In this document: one piece after another, positions 36,362 through 45,353 of the stretch
How the letters are laid out: every line of letters starts with the position of its first letter
Position numbering within the stretch: position 1 is the first letter of the stretch
From: Ga0077555 sp963746315
GTDB lineage: Bacteria > Pseudomonadota > Alphaproteobacteria > Rhizobiales > Hyphomicrobiaceae
Direction of reading: 5' to 3'
DNA length: 64,000 nucleotides
NCBI GenBank assembly: GCA_963746315.1
Contig: CAVVAR010000003.1
Span: 558,001-622,000, forward strand
Translations under genes and position numbers: made by a program
Notes under the pieces: generated by a model
Database searches by the model: none
What the model was told of the DNA's origin: nothing
What the model saw: only the letters and a program-made list of their open reading frames with translations

Positions 36362-37126
36362 TCAGGCCTTTGTTACCGCTTTCTTGGCCCGGCGGCCTGT
36401 CTTGGCGGCTGGAGCTTTTGCGGACTTGGCTGCAGGGGTGCGCTTTTCGGAGCCGCCGGCAGCCGTCTTGGTGGCGGCAGCGCGCCGAGGCGGTTTCGCT
36501 CCAACGGGCTTCGACGCTGTTCGTTTTGCGCCGGACTTGGTCGCCGTCGCCTTTCCTGCGTCCCTTTTCGCAGCCGCTGCTTTGCTAGAGGAAGCAATCC
36601 CGGCTTTTGGTGCCTTTGCTGCTTTCACAGCACCGCGTCGCTTGGCGACCATGGCCGAAGCCTCGGCGCGCAGCATCGCGTTGAGCCGCTTCTGCATGTC
36701 TTTCGGGTTGACCTTCTCGAGCCTCGTCTGGATCGACCAGATATGCCCGAACGGATCCTCGATCTGCCCCGTGCGATCCCCGTAGAACTGGTCGGAAACT
36801 GGGCGGCGAATCTTGGCGCCGGCCTTGACGGCCTTCGCGACCAGCTTGTCCACGTCGTCTACATAGACGGCCATCACCACGCTCGTGCCTTTGAGCGCTT
36901 TCGGCCCTACGGCGTTCGCCTCGGGAAACTCGTCGGAGATCATCACCACCGCGCCGCCGATCGAGAGCTCGGCGTGGCCGACCTTCCCGCCCATCTTCAG
37001 GCGGAAGCGCTCCTCGGCGCCGAAAACCTTCTTGTAGAACTTGATCGCGCTTGCCGCATCGCGCACCCGAAGGTAGGGCATGACCGCCTGATAGCCTCTC
37101 GGAACACCACTCCTCGCGTTCACCAT
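36362..37126 (-). CDS. VOC (glyoxalase/PhnB-like) protein with histone-H1-like basic tail
   Basis: Fusion of about 254 residues. Residues ~8-135 form a VOC domain (VMPYLRVRDAASAIKFYKKVFGAEERFRLKM ... DPFGHIWSIQT), close to the PhnB/YciI-like group in which the typical DPFGH motif closes the domain. From about 155 on, the protein is a Lys/Ala/Pro/Thr-rich repeat-like tail without aromatic residues, very like bacterial histone H1-type proteins (runs such as KAAKAPKAG, ATATKSGAKRTASKP). Such tails bind DNA or other polyanions. The ATG at 37126 was chosen over GTG at 37147 because AAGGGATGG lies upstream. Function unknown; the tail is in frame up to a clean stop. Confidence 0.8.
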   Translation of the reverse strand: MVNARSGVPRGYQAVMPYLRVRDAASAIKFYKKVFGAEERFRLKMGGKVGHAELSIGGAVVMISDEFPEANAVGPKALKGTSVVMAVYVDDVDKLVAKAVKAGAKIRRPVSDQFYGDRTGQIEDPFGHIWSIQTRLEKVNPKDMQKRLNAMLRAEASAMVAKRRGAVKAAKAPKAGIASSSKAAAAKRDAGKATATKSGAKRTASKPVGAKPPRRAAATKTAAGGSEKRTPAAKSAKAPAAKTGRRAKKAVTKA

Positions 37127-37362
37127 AGCGTCGCCATCCCTTGTCACATCCGTCCGCCGGTCGCGGCACGCAGCAAATAAGTCTACATGCTGTCAATGCC
37201 GGCGATGGACTTGAGTTCAAGCTTAGCCTTAACCGGATGCTGTGACAGCGTCTTCTACTCGATCGCATAATCGGGGAGCGGAAGACCCGTTCAGGCCGGT
37301 GTGAATGACCAAGAGACACGCCCCGACTGGCCGTCGACGAGCAGGTGAGAAGCGCGCCACGC

Positions 37363-38256
37363 ATGCATGGAATCGACTCGAGCGAAGCGGCGCAGAGGAG
37401 CAACATCCTCCAAGCTCTTAAATGGATGACCGTCGCGCTCTTCGCGTTCTCAGCCATCGGTATTGCGGCGCGCGAGGCGGGCCGCGGAATGGGCGCCCTC
37501 GACATCATGTTCTACCGTAGCTGGCTCGGCGTTTCGATCCTGGCGATCGTGCAGTACGGCACCGGTGGACGCGTTCTGGACCTGCGTACGACCCAGCTTC
37601 CGCTGCTCTGCTTGCGCAGTTTCATCCATTTCATCGCTCAGTACGCCTGGCTCGTGGCCGTGACTCTCATCCCGCTGGCTCAGCTGTTCGCCATCGAGTT
37701 CACGGCGCCGCTTTGGACAGCGCTGCTTGCACCATTGTTCTTGAAAGAGCGCCTGACCGGGACCCGCCTGTTCGCTGCCGCTTTGGGCTTCGTCGGCATC
37801 ATCATCGTCGTATCGCCCCGCAGCCTCACCGTTGGCCCCGGCACGATCTATGCCTTCGTGGCCGCCGTCGGATTTGCGTTCCACTATTTGATGACGAAGC
37901 AGCTCACGCGGCGAGACAGTGCGTTTCTGCTCCTCTTCTACACGCACGTGATCCAGGGCGTGATGGCGCTCGCCCTCACCGTCACGTCGCTGAACGTGCC
38001 GGATCCCGTCACGGCGCTGTGGATCGTCGCCCTCACCGTGCTCGGCCTCTTCGCGCACTACGCGCTGGCTCGCGCTTTCTCTCTCGCTGACGCCATCGTC
38101 GTCGCCCCGTTGGACTTCCTGCGCTTGCCGTTTATCGCGGTGGTCGGAGTCGTCGTCTACGGCGAGGCCCTTGCTCCGGCCCTCATTGCCGGCGCCGCCG
38201 TCATCGTCGCCGCCAACGCCATCAATATCTGGGGCGAGCGCCGCCGCCGCAGCTGA
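37363..38256 (+). CDS. EamA/DMT family transporter (separate from the array)
   Basis: Ten-helix drug/metabolite exporter of 297 residues. It shows the EamA pattern (ILQALKWMTVALFAFSAIGIAAREAG, LPLLCLRSFIHFIAQYAWLVAVTLIPLAQLFAIEFTAPLW, LFLKERLTGTRLFAAALGFVGIIIVVSP, and in the second half HYALARAFSLADAIVVAPLDFLRLPFIAVVGVVVYGE), closest in look to the RhaT/S-adenosylmethionine-like carriers. It is not closely related to the four-gene array. GTG at 37345 is an alternative start. Convergent with the thiolase gene; two stem-loop repeats lie between them. Substrate unknown. Confidence 0.85.
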   Translation: MHGIDSSEAAQRSNILQALKWMTVALFAFSAIGIAAREAGRGMGALDIMFYRSWLGVSILAIVQYGTGGRVLDLRTTQLPLLCLRSFIHFIAQYAWLVAVTLIPLAQLFAIEFTAPLWTALLAPLFLKERLTGTRLFAAALGFVGIIIVVSPRSLTVGPGTIYAFVAAVGFAFHYLMTKQLTRRDSAFLLLFYTHVIQGVMALALTVTSLNVPDPVTALWIVALTVLGLFAHYALARAFSLADAIVVAPLDFLRLPFIAVVGVVVYGEALAPALIAGAAVIVAANAINIWGERRRRS

Positions 38257-38286
38257 CTCCTGCGCCAACAGCCCCGCTCCCCGCCC

Positions 38287-38327
38287 GCGCGTGGCGGCCG
38301 GCTCTCCGCGGACGAGTCGCCACGCGC
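38287..38327. repeat. Covarying stem-loop repeat, copy B
   Basis: Arms GCGCGTGGCG (38287-38296) and CGCCACGCGC (38318-38327) pair perfectly around a 21-base loop GCCGGCTCTCCGC...GT, followed by CACGAGAAAAAG. Stem centre CGTGG/CCACG differs from copy A (CACGG/CCGTG) with pairing kept. Confidence 0.8.
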
Positions 38328-38338
38328 CACGAGAAAAA

Positions 38339-38377
38339 GCGCACGGCGGCCGTCCCCGCCGGGGAAGTGCCGTGCGC
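38339..38377. repeat. Covarying stem-loop repeat, copy B2
   Basis: Arms GCGCACGGC (38339-38347) and GCCGTGCGC (38369-38377), nine perfect pairs, separated by 21 bases, 11 bases after copy B and followed by CAC. The loop starts GGCCGTCCCCG, a variant of the common GGCCGGCT. Two copies in tandem resemble BIME arrangements of REP elements. Confidence 0.7.
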
Positions 38378-38390
38378 CACTAAGCAAGAC

Positions 38391-39596
38391 TCAAACCCGC
38401 TCGATCACCATGGCGATGCCCTGGCCCACGCCGATGCACATCGAGATTAGAGCGTACTTGCCGCCGGTCCGCTCGAGCTGGCGTACCGCCGTGATCGCGA
38501 TACGCGAGCCCGACGCGCCCAGCGGATGCCCGAGTGCAATTGCGCCGCCGTTCGGGTTGAGTCGGCTGTCGTCCGGCGAGAGCTCGAGTCCCTTACAGCA
38601 GGCGAGCACCTGCGCTGCGAACGCCTCGTTGATCTCGATGACGTCCATGTCCTTGAGGTCGAGCCCCGCGCGCTCCAGTGCCTTCTTCGCAGCCGGCACC
38701 GGCCCGAAACCCATAATGCGCGGAGCAACACCTGCGACGCCGGTCGAGATGATGCGCGCCCGCGGTTTAGCACCGGCCTTGTCGCCCGCATCGCGGCTCG
38801 CGACGAGCAGCGCTGCTGCGCCGTCGTTGATGCCCGAGGCATTGCCGGCTGTCGTCACGCCGTCCTTGAACAGCGGGCGCAGCTTGGCGAGGCCTTCCAT
38901 GGTCGTCTCGAGGCGCGGATGCTCGTCCACGTCGACCGTCGTGTCTGAGCCGCCCTTCTTCGCGGCTGGGACCGTCACGGCCAGCAACTCGTCCTTGAAG
39001 AACCCGGCCTTGGCCGCTGCCGCATACTTCTGCTGCGAGGCGAGCGCGTAGATGTCGCAGGCTTCCCGCGTCAGCTGAAAGTCACGCGCCAGGTTGTCGG
39101 CCGTCTGGGGCATGGTGTCGTCGCCGAACGCGCCCTCGATCTTCGGGTTCGGGAACCGCGCGCCGAGCGAGGCGACGTAGGATTCGATCCGCTTCGGGAA
39201 AGCACCATCGGTGCGGCCTACCACGAACGGCGCCCTCGTCATGCTCTCGACGCCGCCCGCCACCACCACGTCGGCCTCGCCGCAGGTGATCGCGTGCGCG
39301 GCGGTGATCAACGCGTTCATGCCCGAGCCGCACAGCCGGTTGATGGTGTTGGCCGGGATCTCGATCGGCAGCCCCGCGCGAAGCATCGCGTGCCGCCCGA
39401 CGTTGCGGCTGTCCTCGCCCGCCTGCGAAACGCACCCGACGTTGACGTCGTCGATGCTCTCTGGCGCGAAGCCCGAACGCGCCACGACGGTCTTGATCAC
39501 GTCGCCCAGCATGTCGTCGGGCCTGACGCGCGAAAGCGCCCCGTCCTGCCGACCGAACGGTGTCCGCGCACCATCGTAGATGTAGGCTTCGAGCAT
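38391..39596 (-). CDS. Acetyl-CoA acyltransferase / 3-oxoadipyl-CoA thiolase-like
   Basis: Degradative thiolase of 401 residues. The nucleophile is C89 in NRLCGSGMNAL; the acid-base residues are H357 in GGAIALGHPLGASG and C387 in SMCIGVGQG, all at the expected places. The N-terminus YIYDGARTPFGRQDGALSRVRPDDM and length match 3-oxoadipyl-CoA thiolase (PcaF/PaaJ) better than PhaA, but an assignment to aromatic degradation is only an inference as no other pca or paa gene is near. The start is followed upstream by about 200 bases of non-coding sequence before the FitAB-type pair. Confidence 0.87.
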   Translation of the reverse strand: MLEAYIYDGARTPFGRQDGALSRVRPDDMLGDVIKTVVARSGFAPESIDDVNVGCVSQAGEDSRNVGRHAMLRAGLPIEIPANTINRLCGSGMNALITAAHAITCGEADVVVAGGVESMTRAPFVVGRTDGAFPKRIESYVASLGARFPNPKIEGAFGDDTMPQTADNLARDFQLTREACDIYALASQQKYAAAAKAGFFKDELLAVTVPAAKKGGSDTTVDVDEHPRLETTMEGLAKLRPLFKDGVTTAGNASGINDGAAALLVASRDAGDKAGAKPRARIISTGVAGVAPRIMGFGPVPAAKKALERAGLDLKDMDVIEINEAFAAQVLACCKGLELSPDDSRLNPNGGAIALGHPLGASGSRIAITAVRQLERTGGKYALISMCIGVGQGIAMVIERV

Positions 39597-39804
39597 GGGT
39601 GTCTCCTTCCCGACTGGCCGCCATCTTCAGGCGAGGCGGCTGCTGCTGATCCCAAGCCCCCACACTGCCACGGCGCAGCCTCGCGAGGCTAGGGGCGGGT
39701 AACGAACGGAAAGGGCACGCGCTTCAAGCTGGCCGGATTGGAGCGAGTCGCGACGAGGGCGGACTTCTGGTATTGTTCCCCACCGCGAGTGAGGACGTGC
39801 TGAG

Positions 39805-40056
39805 ATGCCAACGTTAGTCATATCCGATGTCGAGGAGAATATTGCACGCCGCCTTCGCCAGCGCGCCGCCGAGCATGGCCGGACGATTGAGGCTGAGGCG
39901 CGGTCCATCCTGGCAGATGCGTTGTCTGAGGAGGCGCGGGTGCTTGCCGAGGTGAACATGGCCGACGCGATTAGAGAGATGGTAGAACCTGTTGGTGGCA
40001 TCGAGCTCGCGCCCTTCCCCGACGAGCCGGCCAAAGAGCCGCTACGGCTCGATTGA
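39805..40056 (+). CDS. FitA-like ribbon-helix-helix antitoxin
   Basis: A 83-residue antitoxin and autorepressor. The N-terminus TLVISDVEENIARRLRQRAAEHGRTIEAEARSIL is a standard FitA/VapB ribbon-helix-helix, and the C-terminal part (IELAPFPDEPA) matches the toxin-binding tail seen in FitA. It is followed directly by a PIN toxin (one base between stop and GTG). The pair would neutralise and regulate its own toxin. ATG at 39805. Confidence 0.85.
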   Translation: MPTLVISDVEENIARRLRQRAAEHGRTIEAEARSILADALSEEARVLAEVNMADAIREMVEPVGGIELAPFPDEPAKEPLRLD

Positions 40057-40057
40057 C

Positions 40058-40474
40058 GTGATCGTGCTCGACACCAACGTCCTCTCGGAGGAGATGAGGC
40101 CCACGCCGGACGCCCGCGTCCACGCATGGTTGCGGGTCCAGGATCCAACGTCACTGTTCACGACAGCAGTCACAGAGGCCGAGTTGCTTTTTGGCGTTGC
40201 GGCATTGCCGGACGGCAAGTGCAAGGCCGAGCTCGGAGATCTGATGCGAGGTGTGCTTGCGCTGTTCGGAGACCGAATTCTGCCGTTCGATCGAGCAGCA
40301 GCGGCGGAGCTTCCCTTCATTCTCGTGGCGAGGCGCCAGCTCGGCCGCCCGATTGCCAGTAATGACGCTCTGATCGCCGCTATCGCGCGTTCGCGCCGTT
40401 TCGCGGTTGCCTCACGAGACTTGGCCGGCTTCAGCGATTGCGGTGTGTCGTTGATAGACCCCTGGTCCGCTTGA
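40058..40474 (+). CDS. FitB/VapC-like PIN-domain toxin
   Basis: Ribonuclease toxin of 138 residues. The PIN acidic quartet is visible: D5 in VLDTNVLSE, E40 in TEAELLFG, D103 in ASNDALIAA and D121 in ASRDLAGF. It begins with GTG at 40058, one base after the antitoxin stop, giving the tight coupling typical of these modules. FitB-type proteins usually cleave RNA; the target is unknown. The GC content and codon use do not obviously differ from neighbours. Confidence 0.86.
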   Translation: MIVLDTNVLSEEMRPTPDARVHAWLRVQDPTSLFTTAVTEAELLFGVAALPDGKCKAELGDLMRGVLALFGDRILPFDRAAAAELPFILVARRQLGRPIASNDALIAAIARSRRFAVASRDLAGFSDCGVSLIDPWSA

Positions 40475-40575
40475 TCGCGGCACCAATCGCCTCGAACTCA
40501 AGGGCGCGTTCGGAAACAATGCGGCTTCTGCTGGCCGTCCGGAACCACTTCCGGATCAAGTAGGTCGACCCAAAC

Positions 40576-40998
40576 CTACTCCTTCACCAGCCGGATCACC
40601 ACGTCGATGTGGCTGATGCGGTGGCCTTCGGGGGGCTCGGGCAGGCCCTCGACGCGTACGCCGGAGATGTCCATCAGCCGACCCTCGCTCTCGAGGTAGA
40701 AGTGGTTGTGGTTCGACGTGTTGGTGTCGAAATAGGCCTTCGATCCCTCGAGCGCGAGCTCGCGCAGCAGTCCTGCATCCTTGAATTGATGCAGCGCGTT
40801 GTAGACGGTCGCCAGCGAGACGTGCTCGCCCACGCGCGCTACCTCGCTATGCAGGCTCTCGGCCGTCACGTGACGGTCACCTTGACCGAACAGAAGAGAG
40901 GCCAGCAGCAGCCGCTGCCGCGTTGGACGCAGCCCGGCCTTCGCGAGCAGGGCGCGAATCTCGGCTTCGGTTCTGATCGTGTCCGCTGGGGCTTCCAC
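40576..40998 (-). CDS. irr: Iron response regulator Irr (Fur family)
   Basis: Fur-family regulator of 140 residues; the location divergent from fabA and the His-rich element HNHF (H97, H99) in NTSNHNHFYLE identify it as Irr, the heme-responsive regulator of iron metabolism in Rhizobiales. The winged helix is in RPTRQRLLLASLLF ... SLATVYNALHQFKDAGLLREL. Irr lacks the CxxC structural zinc motif of Fur, and no Cys pairs are visible here. The start codon is GTG. The fab operon starts within 300 bases on the other strand, an arrangement seen in many Rhizobiales genomes. Confidence 0.9.
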   Translation of the reverse strand: MEAPADTIRTEAEIRALLAKAGLRPTRQRLLLASLLFGQGDRHVTAESLHSEVARVGEHVSLATVYNALHQFKDAGLLRELALEGSKAYFDTNTSNHNHFYLESEGRLMDISGVRVEGLPEPPEGHRISHIDVVIRLVKE

Positions 40999-41294
40999 AG
41001 CCGGCGCTCCATCGCGAAAGTCGACGGCCCAATCGCAGGCCGCGCCAAAACTCGCTCAGGCATGATGCCTCAGCGATTGGTCCATTGACAAGGCCGCAAT
41101 ATTACGCTGGTTGAGTTCGAGGGGCAACATGTCGGCGCGCCCGCTTGAAAGCGGCGATCATGATGCCTTTTTGACAGGGGACGGGGTGTGCTACCAACGC
41201 CGGCCGAAGCGGCGTCGGAACGCTCTATTGGCGTCGGGCTGCCCGCTGTCGCGGCGCGGTGCCGGACAAGATCAATTTCTGCGGGGAGCGCGGC

Positions 41295-41837
41295 ATGGCA
41301 GAGCGACGTTCGAGCTTCGAGTACGAGGATCTCCTGAGCTGCGGCCGGGGCGAGCTGTTCGGACCGGGCAACGCCCAGCTGCCGCTGCCGCCGATGCTGA
41401 TGTTCGAGCGGATCGGCTCGATCAGTGACACTGGTGGTGCGCACGGCAAGGGACAGGTTACAGCCGAGCTCAACATTGCCGGCAATCCCGCCTGTGATTG
41501 GTTTTTCGCCTGCCATTTCAAGGGTGATCCCGTAATGCCTGGCTGTCTCGGCCTCGATGCCCTGTGGCAGCTGACGGGCTTTTTCCTCGGCTGGATGGGC
41601 GCACCCGGTCGCGGCCGTGCGCTGGGTGTCGGCGAGGTCAAGTTCACCGGCATGGTGCTGCCCACCGTTCAGCGGATCGAGTACGTTGTCGACCTGAAGC
41701 GGGTCATCCTCCGGCGCTTGAAGCTCGCGATCGCCGACGGCATGGTGAAGGCGGATGGTCAGGTCATCTACCAGGCGACAGACATGAAGGTCGGATTGTT
41801 CGAGGCCGGCAGCGGGCCAGATGCAGCCGAGGCGTGA
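41295..41837 (+). CDS. fabA: 3-hydroxydecanoyl-ACP dehydratase/isomerase FabA
   Basis: Bifunctional enzyme of 180 residues that makes trans-2- and cis-3-decenoyl-ACP, the entry to unsaturated fatty acids. Active site H74 is in CHFKGDPVMPGC and D88 in LGLDALWQ, equivalent to E. coli H71 and D85. The start MAERRSSFEYEDLLSCGRGELFGPGNAQ matches alphaproteobacterial FabA exactly, which fixes ATG 41295; GGGGAGCG lies upstream. FabB follows after about 165 bases, FabI after that. Confidence 0.95.
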   Translation: MAERRSSFEYEDLLSCGRGELFGPGNAQLPLPPMLMFERIGSISDTGGAHGKGQVTAELNIAGNPACDWFFACHFKGDPVMPGCLGLDALWQLTGFFLGWMGAPGRGRALGVGEVKFTGMVLPTVQRIEYVVDLKRVILRRLKLAIADGMVKADGQVIYQATDMKVGLFEAGSGPDAAEA

Positions 41838-42003
41838 TGTTGGTTGTCGCGTGGCCCAGTTTGGCTGGGCTTGACGAGCCTGTACGACGGAATGAAGCGC
41901 GGGCCGGCCCAGAGAAGGACTTGTGCCGCCGCTCGCGAGACGCGGGCCTGACGACAAAATAAAGTAGGCCACCAGCAAACGAATTCGGGAGGGGTGCCGG
42001 CAG

Positions 42004-43233
42004 ATGAGACGGGTCGTGGTCACCGGAATGGGCGTCGTATCGTCCATCGGCAACAGCACGCAGGAGGTTCTGTCGTCGCTGCGCGAGGGCCGTTCCGGAA
42101 TTACCCGCGCGGAGACTTACGCTGAGCTCGGCTTCAGGTGTCAGGTGCACGGCGCCCCCCAACTCGACTGGGAAAGCGGCGTTCCGCGCAAGGCCAAGCG
42201 CTTCATGAACGCCGGCATGGGCTGGAACTACATCGCCATGGATCAGGCGATCCGCGAGGCGGGTCTCGACGCCAGCGACATATCGAACGAGCGCACCGGC
42301 ATCATCATGGGCTCGGGCGGTCCGTCGACGGTCGCAATCGTCGCCGCTGCCGATACCACCCGAACCAACAAGAGCCCCAAGCGCATCGGCCCCTTCGAGG
42401 TGCCGAAAGCCATGTGCTCCGGCCCTTCCGGCGTGCTCGCGACGGCGTTCCAGGTCAAGGGCACCAACTACTCGATCTCCTCCGCCTGTGCCACCAGCGC
42501 CCATTGCATCGGCAACGCGACCGAGCTCATTCAGTGGGGCAAGCAGGACGTCATGTTCGCCGGTGGCTGCGAGGAGCTCGACTGGACGCTGTCCTCGTTG
42601 TTCGACGCCATGGGCGCCATGTCCTCGCGCTTCAACGACACGCCCTCGAAGGCAAGTCGCGCCTACGACAAGGACCGTGACGGCTTCGTCATCGCCGGTG
42701 GTGCCGGTGTGCTCGTCCTTGAGGAGCGGGAGCGGGCCAAGGCGCGCGGCGCCCGTATCCTCGGCGAGGTCGTCGGCTACGGCGCGACCTCCGACGGCTT
42801 CGACATGGTCGCCCCCTCCGGCGAGGGCGCCGTCCGATGCATGCAACAGGCGCTCGCAGGTTTCGACGGCAAGGGCGTGGGTGCTCCGGTCGATTACATC
42901 AATCCGCATGGAACTGGCACGCCGGTCGGCGACGCCAAGGAGATCGACGCAATCCGAACGGTGTTCGGAAACGCCATGCCGTCGATTTCGTCGACCAAGT
43001 CGCTCACCGGCCATTCATTGGGTGCGATCGGCGTTCAGGAGGCCATCTTCTCACTGCTCATGATGAGCAACGGCTTCGTCGCCGAGAGCGCCAACATCGA
43101 CGAGCTGGATCCGGCTTTCTCAGACGTGCCGATCGCCCGCTCACGGATCGATCGCGAGCTTAACTGTGTACTATCGAATAGCTTCGGTTTCGGAGGAACT
43201 AATGCAACCCTGATTTTCCGCCGCGACGGCTGA
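42004..43233 (+). CDS. fabB: 3-oxoacyl-ACP synthase I FabB
   Basis: Beta-ketoacyl-ACP synthase of 409 residues that elongates the cis-3-decenoyl chain made by FabA. The Cys-His-His triad is C162 (SSACATSAHCIG), H302 (INPHGTGTPVGD) and H337 (TKSLTGHSLGA), with K332 in place. C-terminal NSFGFGGTNATLIF is the family end. GGGAGGGG precedes ATG 42004. FabI follows 185 bases later in the same direction, and fabA precedes it, so all three are probably coordinated. Confidence 0.95.
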   Translation: MRRVVVTGMGVVSSIGNSTQEVLSSLREGRSGITRAETYAELGFRCQVHGAPQLDWESGVPRKAKRFMNAGMGWNYIAMDQAIREAGLDASDISNERTGIIMGSGGPSTVAIVAAADTTRTNKSPKRIGPFEVPKAMCSGPSGVLATAFQVKGTNYSISSACATSAHCIGNATELIQWGKQDVMFAGGCEELDWTLSSLFDAMGAMSSRFNDTPSKASRAYDKDRDGFVIAGGAGVLVLEERERAKARGARILGEVVGYGATSDGFDMVAPSGEGAVRCMQQALAGFDGKGVGAPVDYINPHGTGTPVGDAKEIDAIRTVFGNAMPSISSTKSLTGHSLGAIGVQEAIFSLLMMSNGFVAESANIDELDPAFSDVPIARSRIDRELNCVLSNSFGFGGTNATLIFRRDG

Positions 43234-43418
43234 GGCAAGGGGTCGATGACGCCTCCCGTGACGCCTAGCGCGGCTTGGCCGGCCAGATGGCCGAGATGGG
43301 TCGCGACGTCATGGAGCATTGGGGCAAGGGCAAATGGGCCGGCATTCGGCTCGAGGGGTCAGGCAGTGCCTGGCTCCAGGTTGTGGGACGGCACGAACGA
43401 GCCAGAACTGGAACGCGC

Positions 43419-44276
43419 ATGAGCCAGACGGATAGCATTCAGCCTGGGCCGCTCCTCGCCGGTAAGCGGGGCCTCGTCATGGGCGTCGCCAACGAGCGTT
43501 CGATCGCCTGGGGCATTGCCCGCGCTTGCGCGCAACACGGCGCCAAGCTCGCCTTCACCTACCAGGGCGAGCAGTTCGGCCGCCGCGCGGTGCCACTCGC
43601 CGAGTCGGTCGGATCGGACGTCATCGTCTCGTGCGACGTCTCTGATCTCGCCAGTGTCGACAACGTTTTCGCCGAGATCGAGAAGTCCTGGGGCGGCCTC
43701 GACTTCATCGTCCACGCGCTGGCCTTCTCCGACCGGCGCGAGCTGCAGGGCCGCTACTCCGATACCTCTCGCGAGAACTTCACCAACACCATGGTGATCT
43801 CGTGCTTCTCCTTCACCGAGGTCGCCAAGCGTGCCGCGCCGCTGATGAAGAAGGGCGGCTCGATGCTGACCCTCACCTACGGCGGCTCGCAGCGGGTTGT
43901 TCCATCCTACAACGTGATGGGCGTCGCGAAGGCCGCGCTCGAGGCCTCCGTCCGCTATCTCGCGGCCGACTTCGGTCCTCAGGGCATTCGCGTCAACGCC
44001 CTGTCGGCGGGCCCGATGCGGACGCTCGCAGGCGCTGGCATCTCTGACGCACGCATCATCTTCAACTACCAGGGCGAGACGTCGCCCATGAAGCGCACGC
44101 CCACGCTCGACGAGGTCGGTGGCGCCGCGCTCTACCTGCTGTCCGATCTCTCCGGCGCGGTAACCGGCGAGATCCACTACGTCGACTGTGGCTACAACGC
44201 CGTGTCCATGCCCTCGCTCGAAATGCTCAAGGAGCATGAGGCTCAGGCGCACGGCACCAACCAGGCCGCCGAGTAG
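43419..44276 (+). CDS. fabI: Enoyl-ACP reductase FabI
   Basis: NADH-dependent enoyl-ACP reductase of 285 residues closing each elongation cycle. The N-terminal nucleotide site is GKRGLVMGVANERSIAWGIA; the catalytic pair is Y154 and Y164 with K171 in LTYGGSQRVVPSYNVMGVAKA, the FabI spacing. The late TPTLDEVGGAALYLLSDLSGAVTGE is standard. The ATG at 43419 starts MSQTDSIQPGPLLAGKRG; about 48 upstream in-frame residues have no family character. It is the molecular target of triclosan-type inhibitors in other bacteria. Confidence 0.95.
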   Translation: MSQTDSIQPGPLLAGKRGLVMGVANERSIAWGIARACAQHGAKLAFTYQGEQFGRRAVPLAESVGSDVIVSCDVSDLASVDNVFAEIEKSWGGLDFIVHALAFSDRRELQGRYSDTSRENFTNTMVISCFSFTEVAKRAAPLMKKGGSMLTLTYGGSQRVVPSYNVMGVAKAALEASVRYLAADFGPQGIRVNALSAGPMRTLAGAGISDARIIFNYQGETSPMKRTPTLDEVGGAALYLLSDLSGAVTGEIHYVDCGYNAVSMPSLEMLKEHEAQAHGTNQAAE

Positions 44277-44298
44277 CGGTATCCGCGCCCGTTGCGGC

Positions 44299-44314
44299 CG
44301 GGAGCAGGCTCCCG
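44299..44314. other. Short GC-rich palindrome after fabI
   Basis: CGGGAG-CAGG-CTCCCG 23 bases after the fabI stop can fold into a six-base stem with a four-base loop. No T-run follows, so terminator function is uncertain. Confidence 0.35.
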
Positions 44315-44380
44315 AGCCACAGCGGCGCCACGACGGCTCCGTATGCGTAATGCCGTTCAACACGAGCGGGGCAGACGGGC

Positions 44381-45235
44381 ATGATCGGCATATTCGATTC
44401 CGGCCACGGCGGGCTGACGGTTCTCGGCGCGCTGCTTCGCCGTTTTCCGAGCCAGTCGTTCGTCTACCTCGGCGACCACGGCAATGCGCCCTACGGCAAC
44501 CGCTCCGCCGACGAGGTGATCGACCTCACCCGCCGCTCCTGCGAGACGCTGTTCGGCCTCGGCTGCCGCCTCGTGGTCCTCGCCTGCAACACGGCCACGT
44601 GCGTCGCGGCGCGCCCCCTTCAGCGCGAGTGGCTGCCCGTCAGCCCTTACGCCGGCACGCACAACATCCTCGGCATCGCGGCCCCCACCGTCGAGGCCGC
44701 CACGCAGACGCCGTGGGGCGTCACCACCCCGCAATACCCGCAGAAGTACAACAGCGACGTCGTCGCCGTGTTCGGCACGACGCGCACGATCTCGTCCGGC
44801 GTCTACCCCGAGGAGATCAGGAAGCGCTGCCCGCGCATCACGGTGGTGCAGCAGGCTTGCCCCGAGCTGGCCGGCGCCATCGAGGCCGGCCGCCCCGAGG
44901 CCGAGCTCGAACGGATCGTTTCCACCGCCGTCGCCGCCCTCGATGCCCAGACCGGCGGCGAGCCGCCCCACCGCGCCATCCTCGGCTGCACCCACTATCC
45001 GCTGGTCGAGCACCTCTTTCGCCGCCACCTGCCGAGGTTCACGCGCCTGCTCTCCCAGCCCGAGGTCGTCGCCGACAGCCTCGAGGACTACCTCGCCCGC
45101 CACCCCCGCTACGCCAGCCAGAACGACGGCCACCCCCACCTCCGCCTCCTCACCACCGGCGACCCGGAAGAAGTCTCCCGCATCGCCCACGTATTCCTGC
45201 CGGACGCCCCGGCGTTCGAGTGTGGGGTGGTGTGA
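44381..45235 (+). CDS. murI: Glutamate racemase
   Basis: Makes D-glutamate for peptidoglycan, 284 residues. The two catalytic cysteines are C69 in VVLACNTATC and C203 in LGCTHYPLVE, with the flanking His205; D6-S7 in IGIFDSGHGGL and GDHGNAPYGNRS complete the site. A glutamate racemase is favoured over aspartate racemase by the GNRS and VLACNTAT context. ATG 44381 gives the family start MIGIFDSG. The gene lies about 100 bases after fabI on the same strand. Confidence 0.92.
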   Translation: MIGIFDSGHGGLTVLGALLRRFPSQSFVYLGDHGNAPYGNRSADEVIDLTRRSCETLFGLGCRLVVLACNTATCVAARPLQREWLPVSPYAGTHNILGIAAPTVEAATQTPWGVTTPQYPQKYNSDVVAVFGTTRTISSGVYPEEIRKRCPRITVVQQACPELAGAIEAGRPEAELERIVSTAVAALDAQTGGEPPHRAILGCTHYPLVEHLFRRHLPRFTRLLSQPEVVADSLEDYLARHPRYASQNDGHPHLRLLTTGDPEEVSRIAHVFLPDAPAFECGVV

Positions 45236-45353
45236 GTGGGATGTGAGAGTCAGGGTGTGGGCGCCAACGGCTCTGAGCCGGGCTGATCCCTGATAGTGCA
45301 GACCGGGTTCATCCTCGACGCTTTACGTCAAGAAGGCGGCGATGCGTGTGCAA

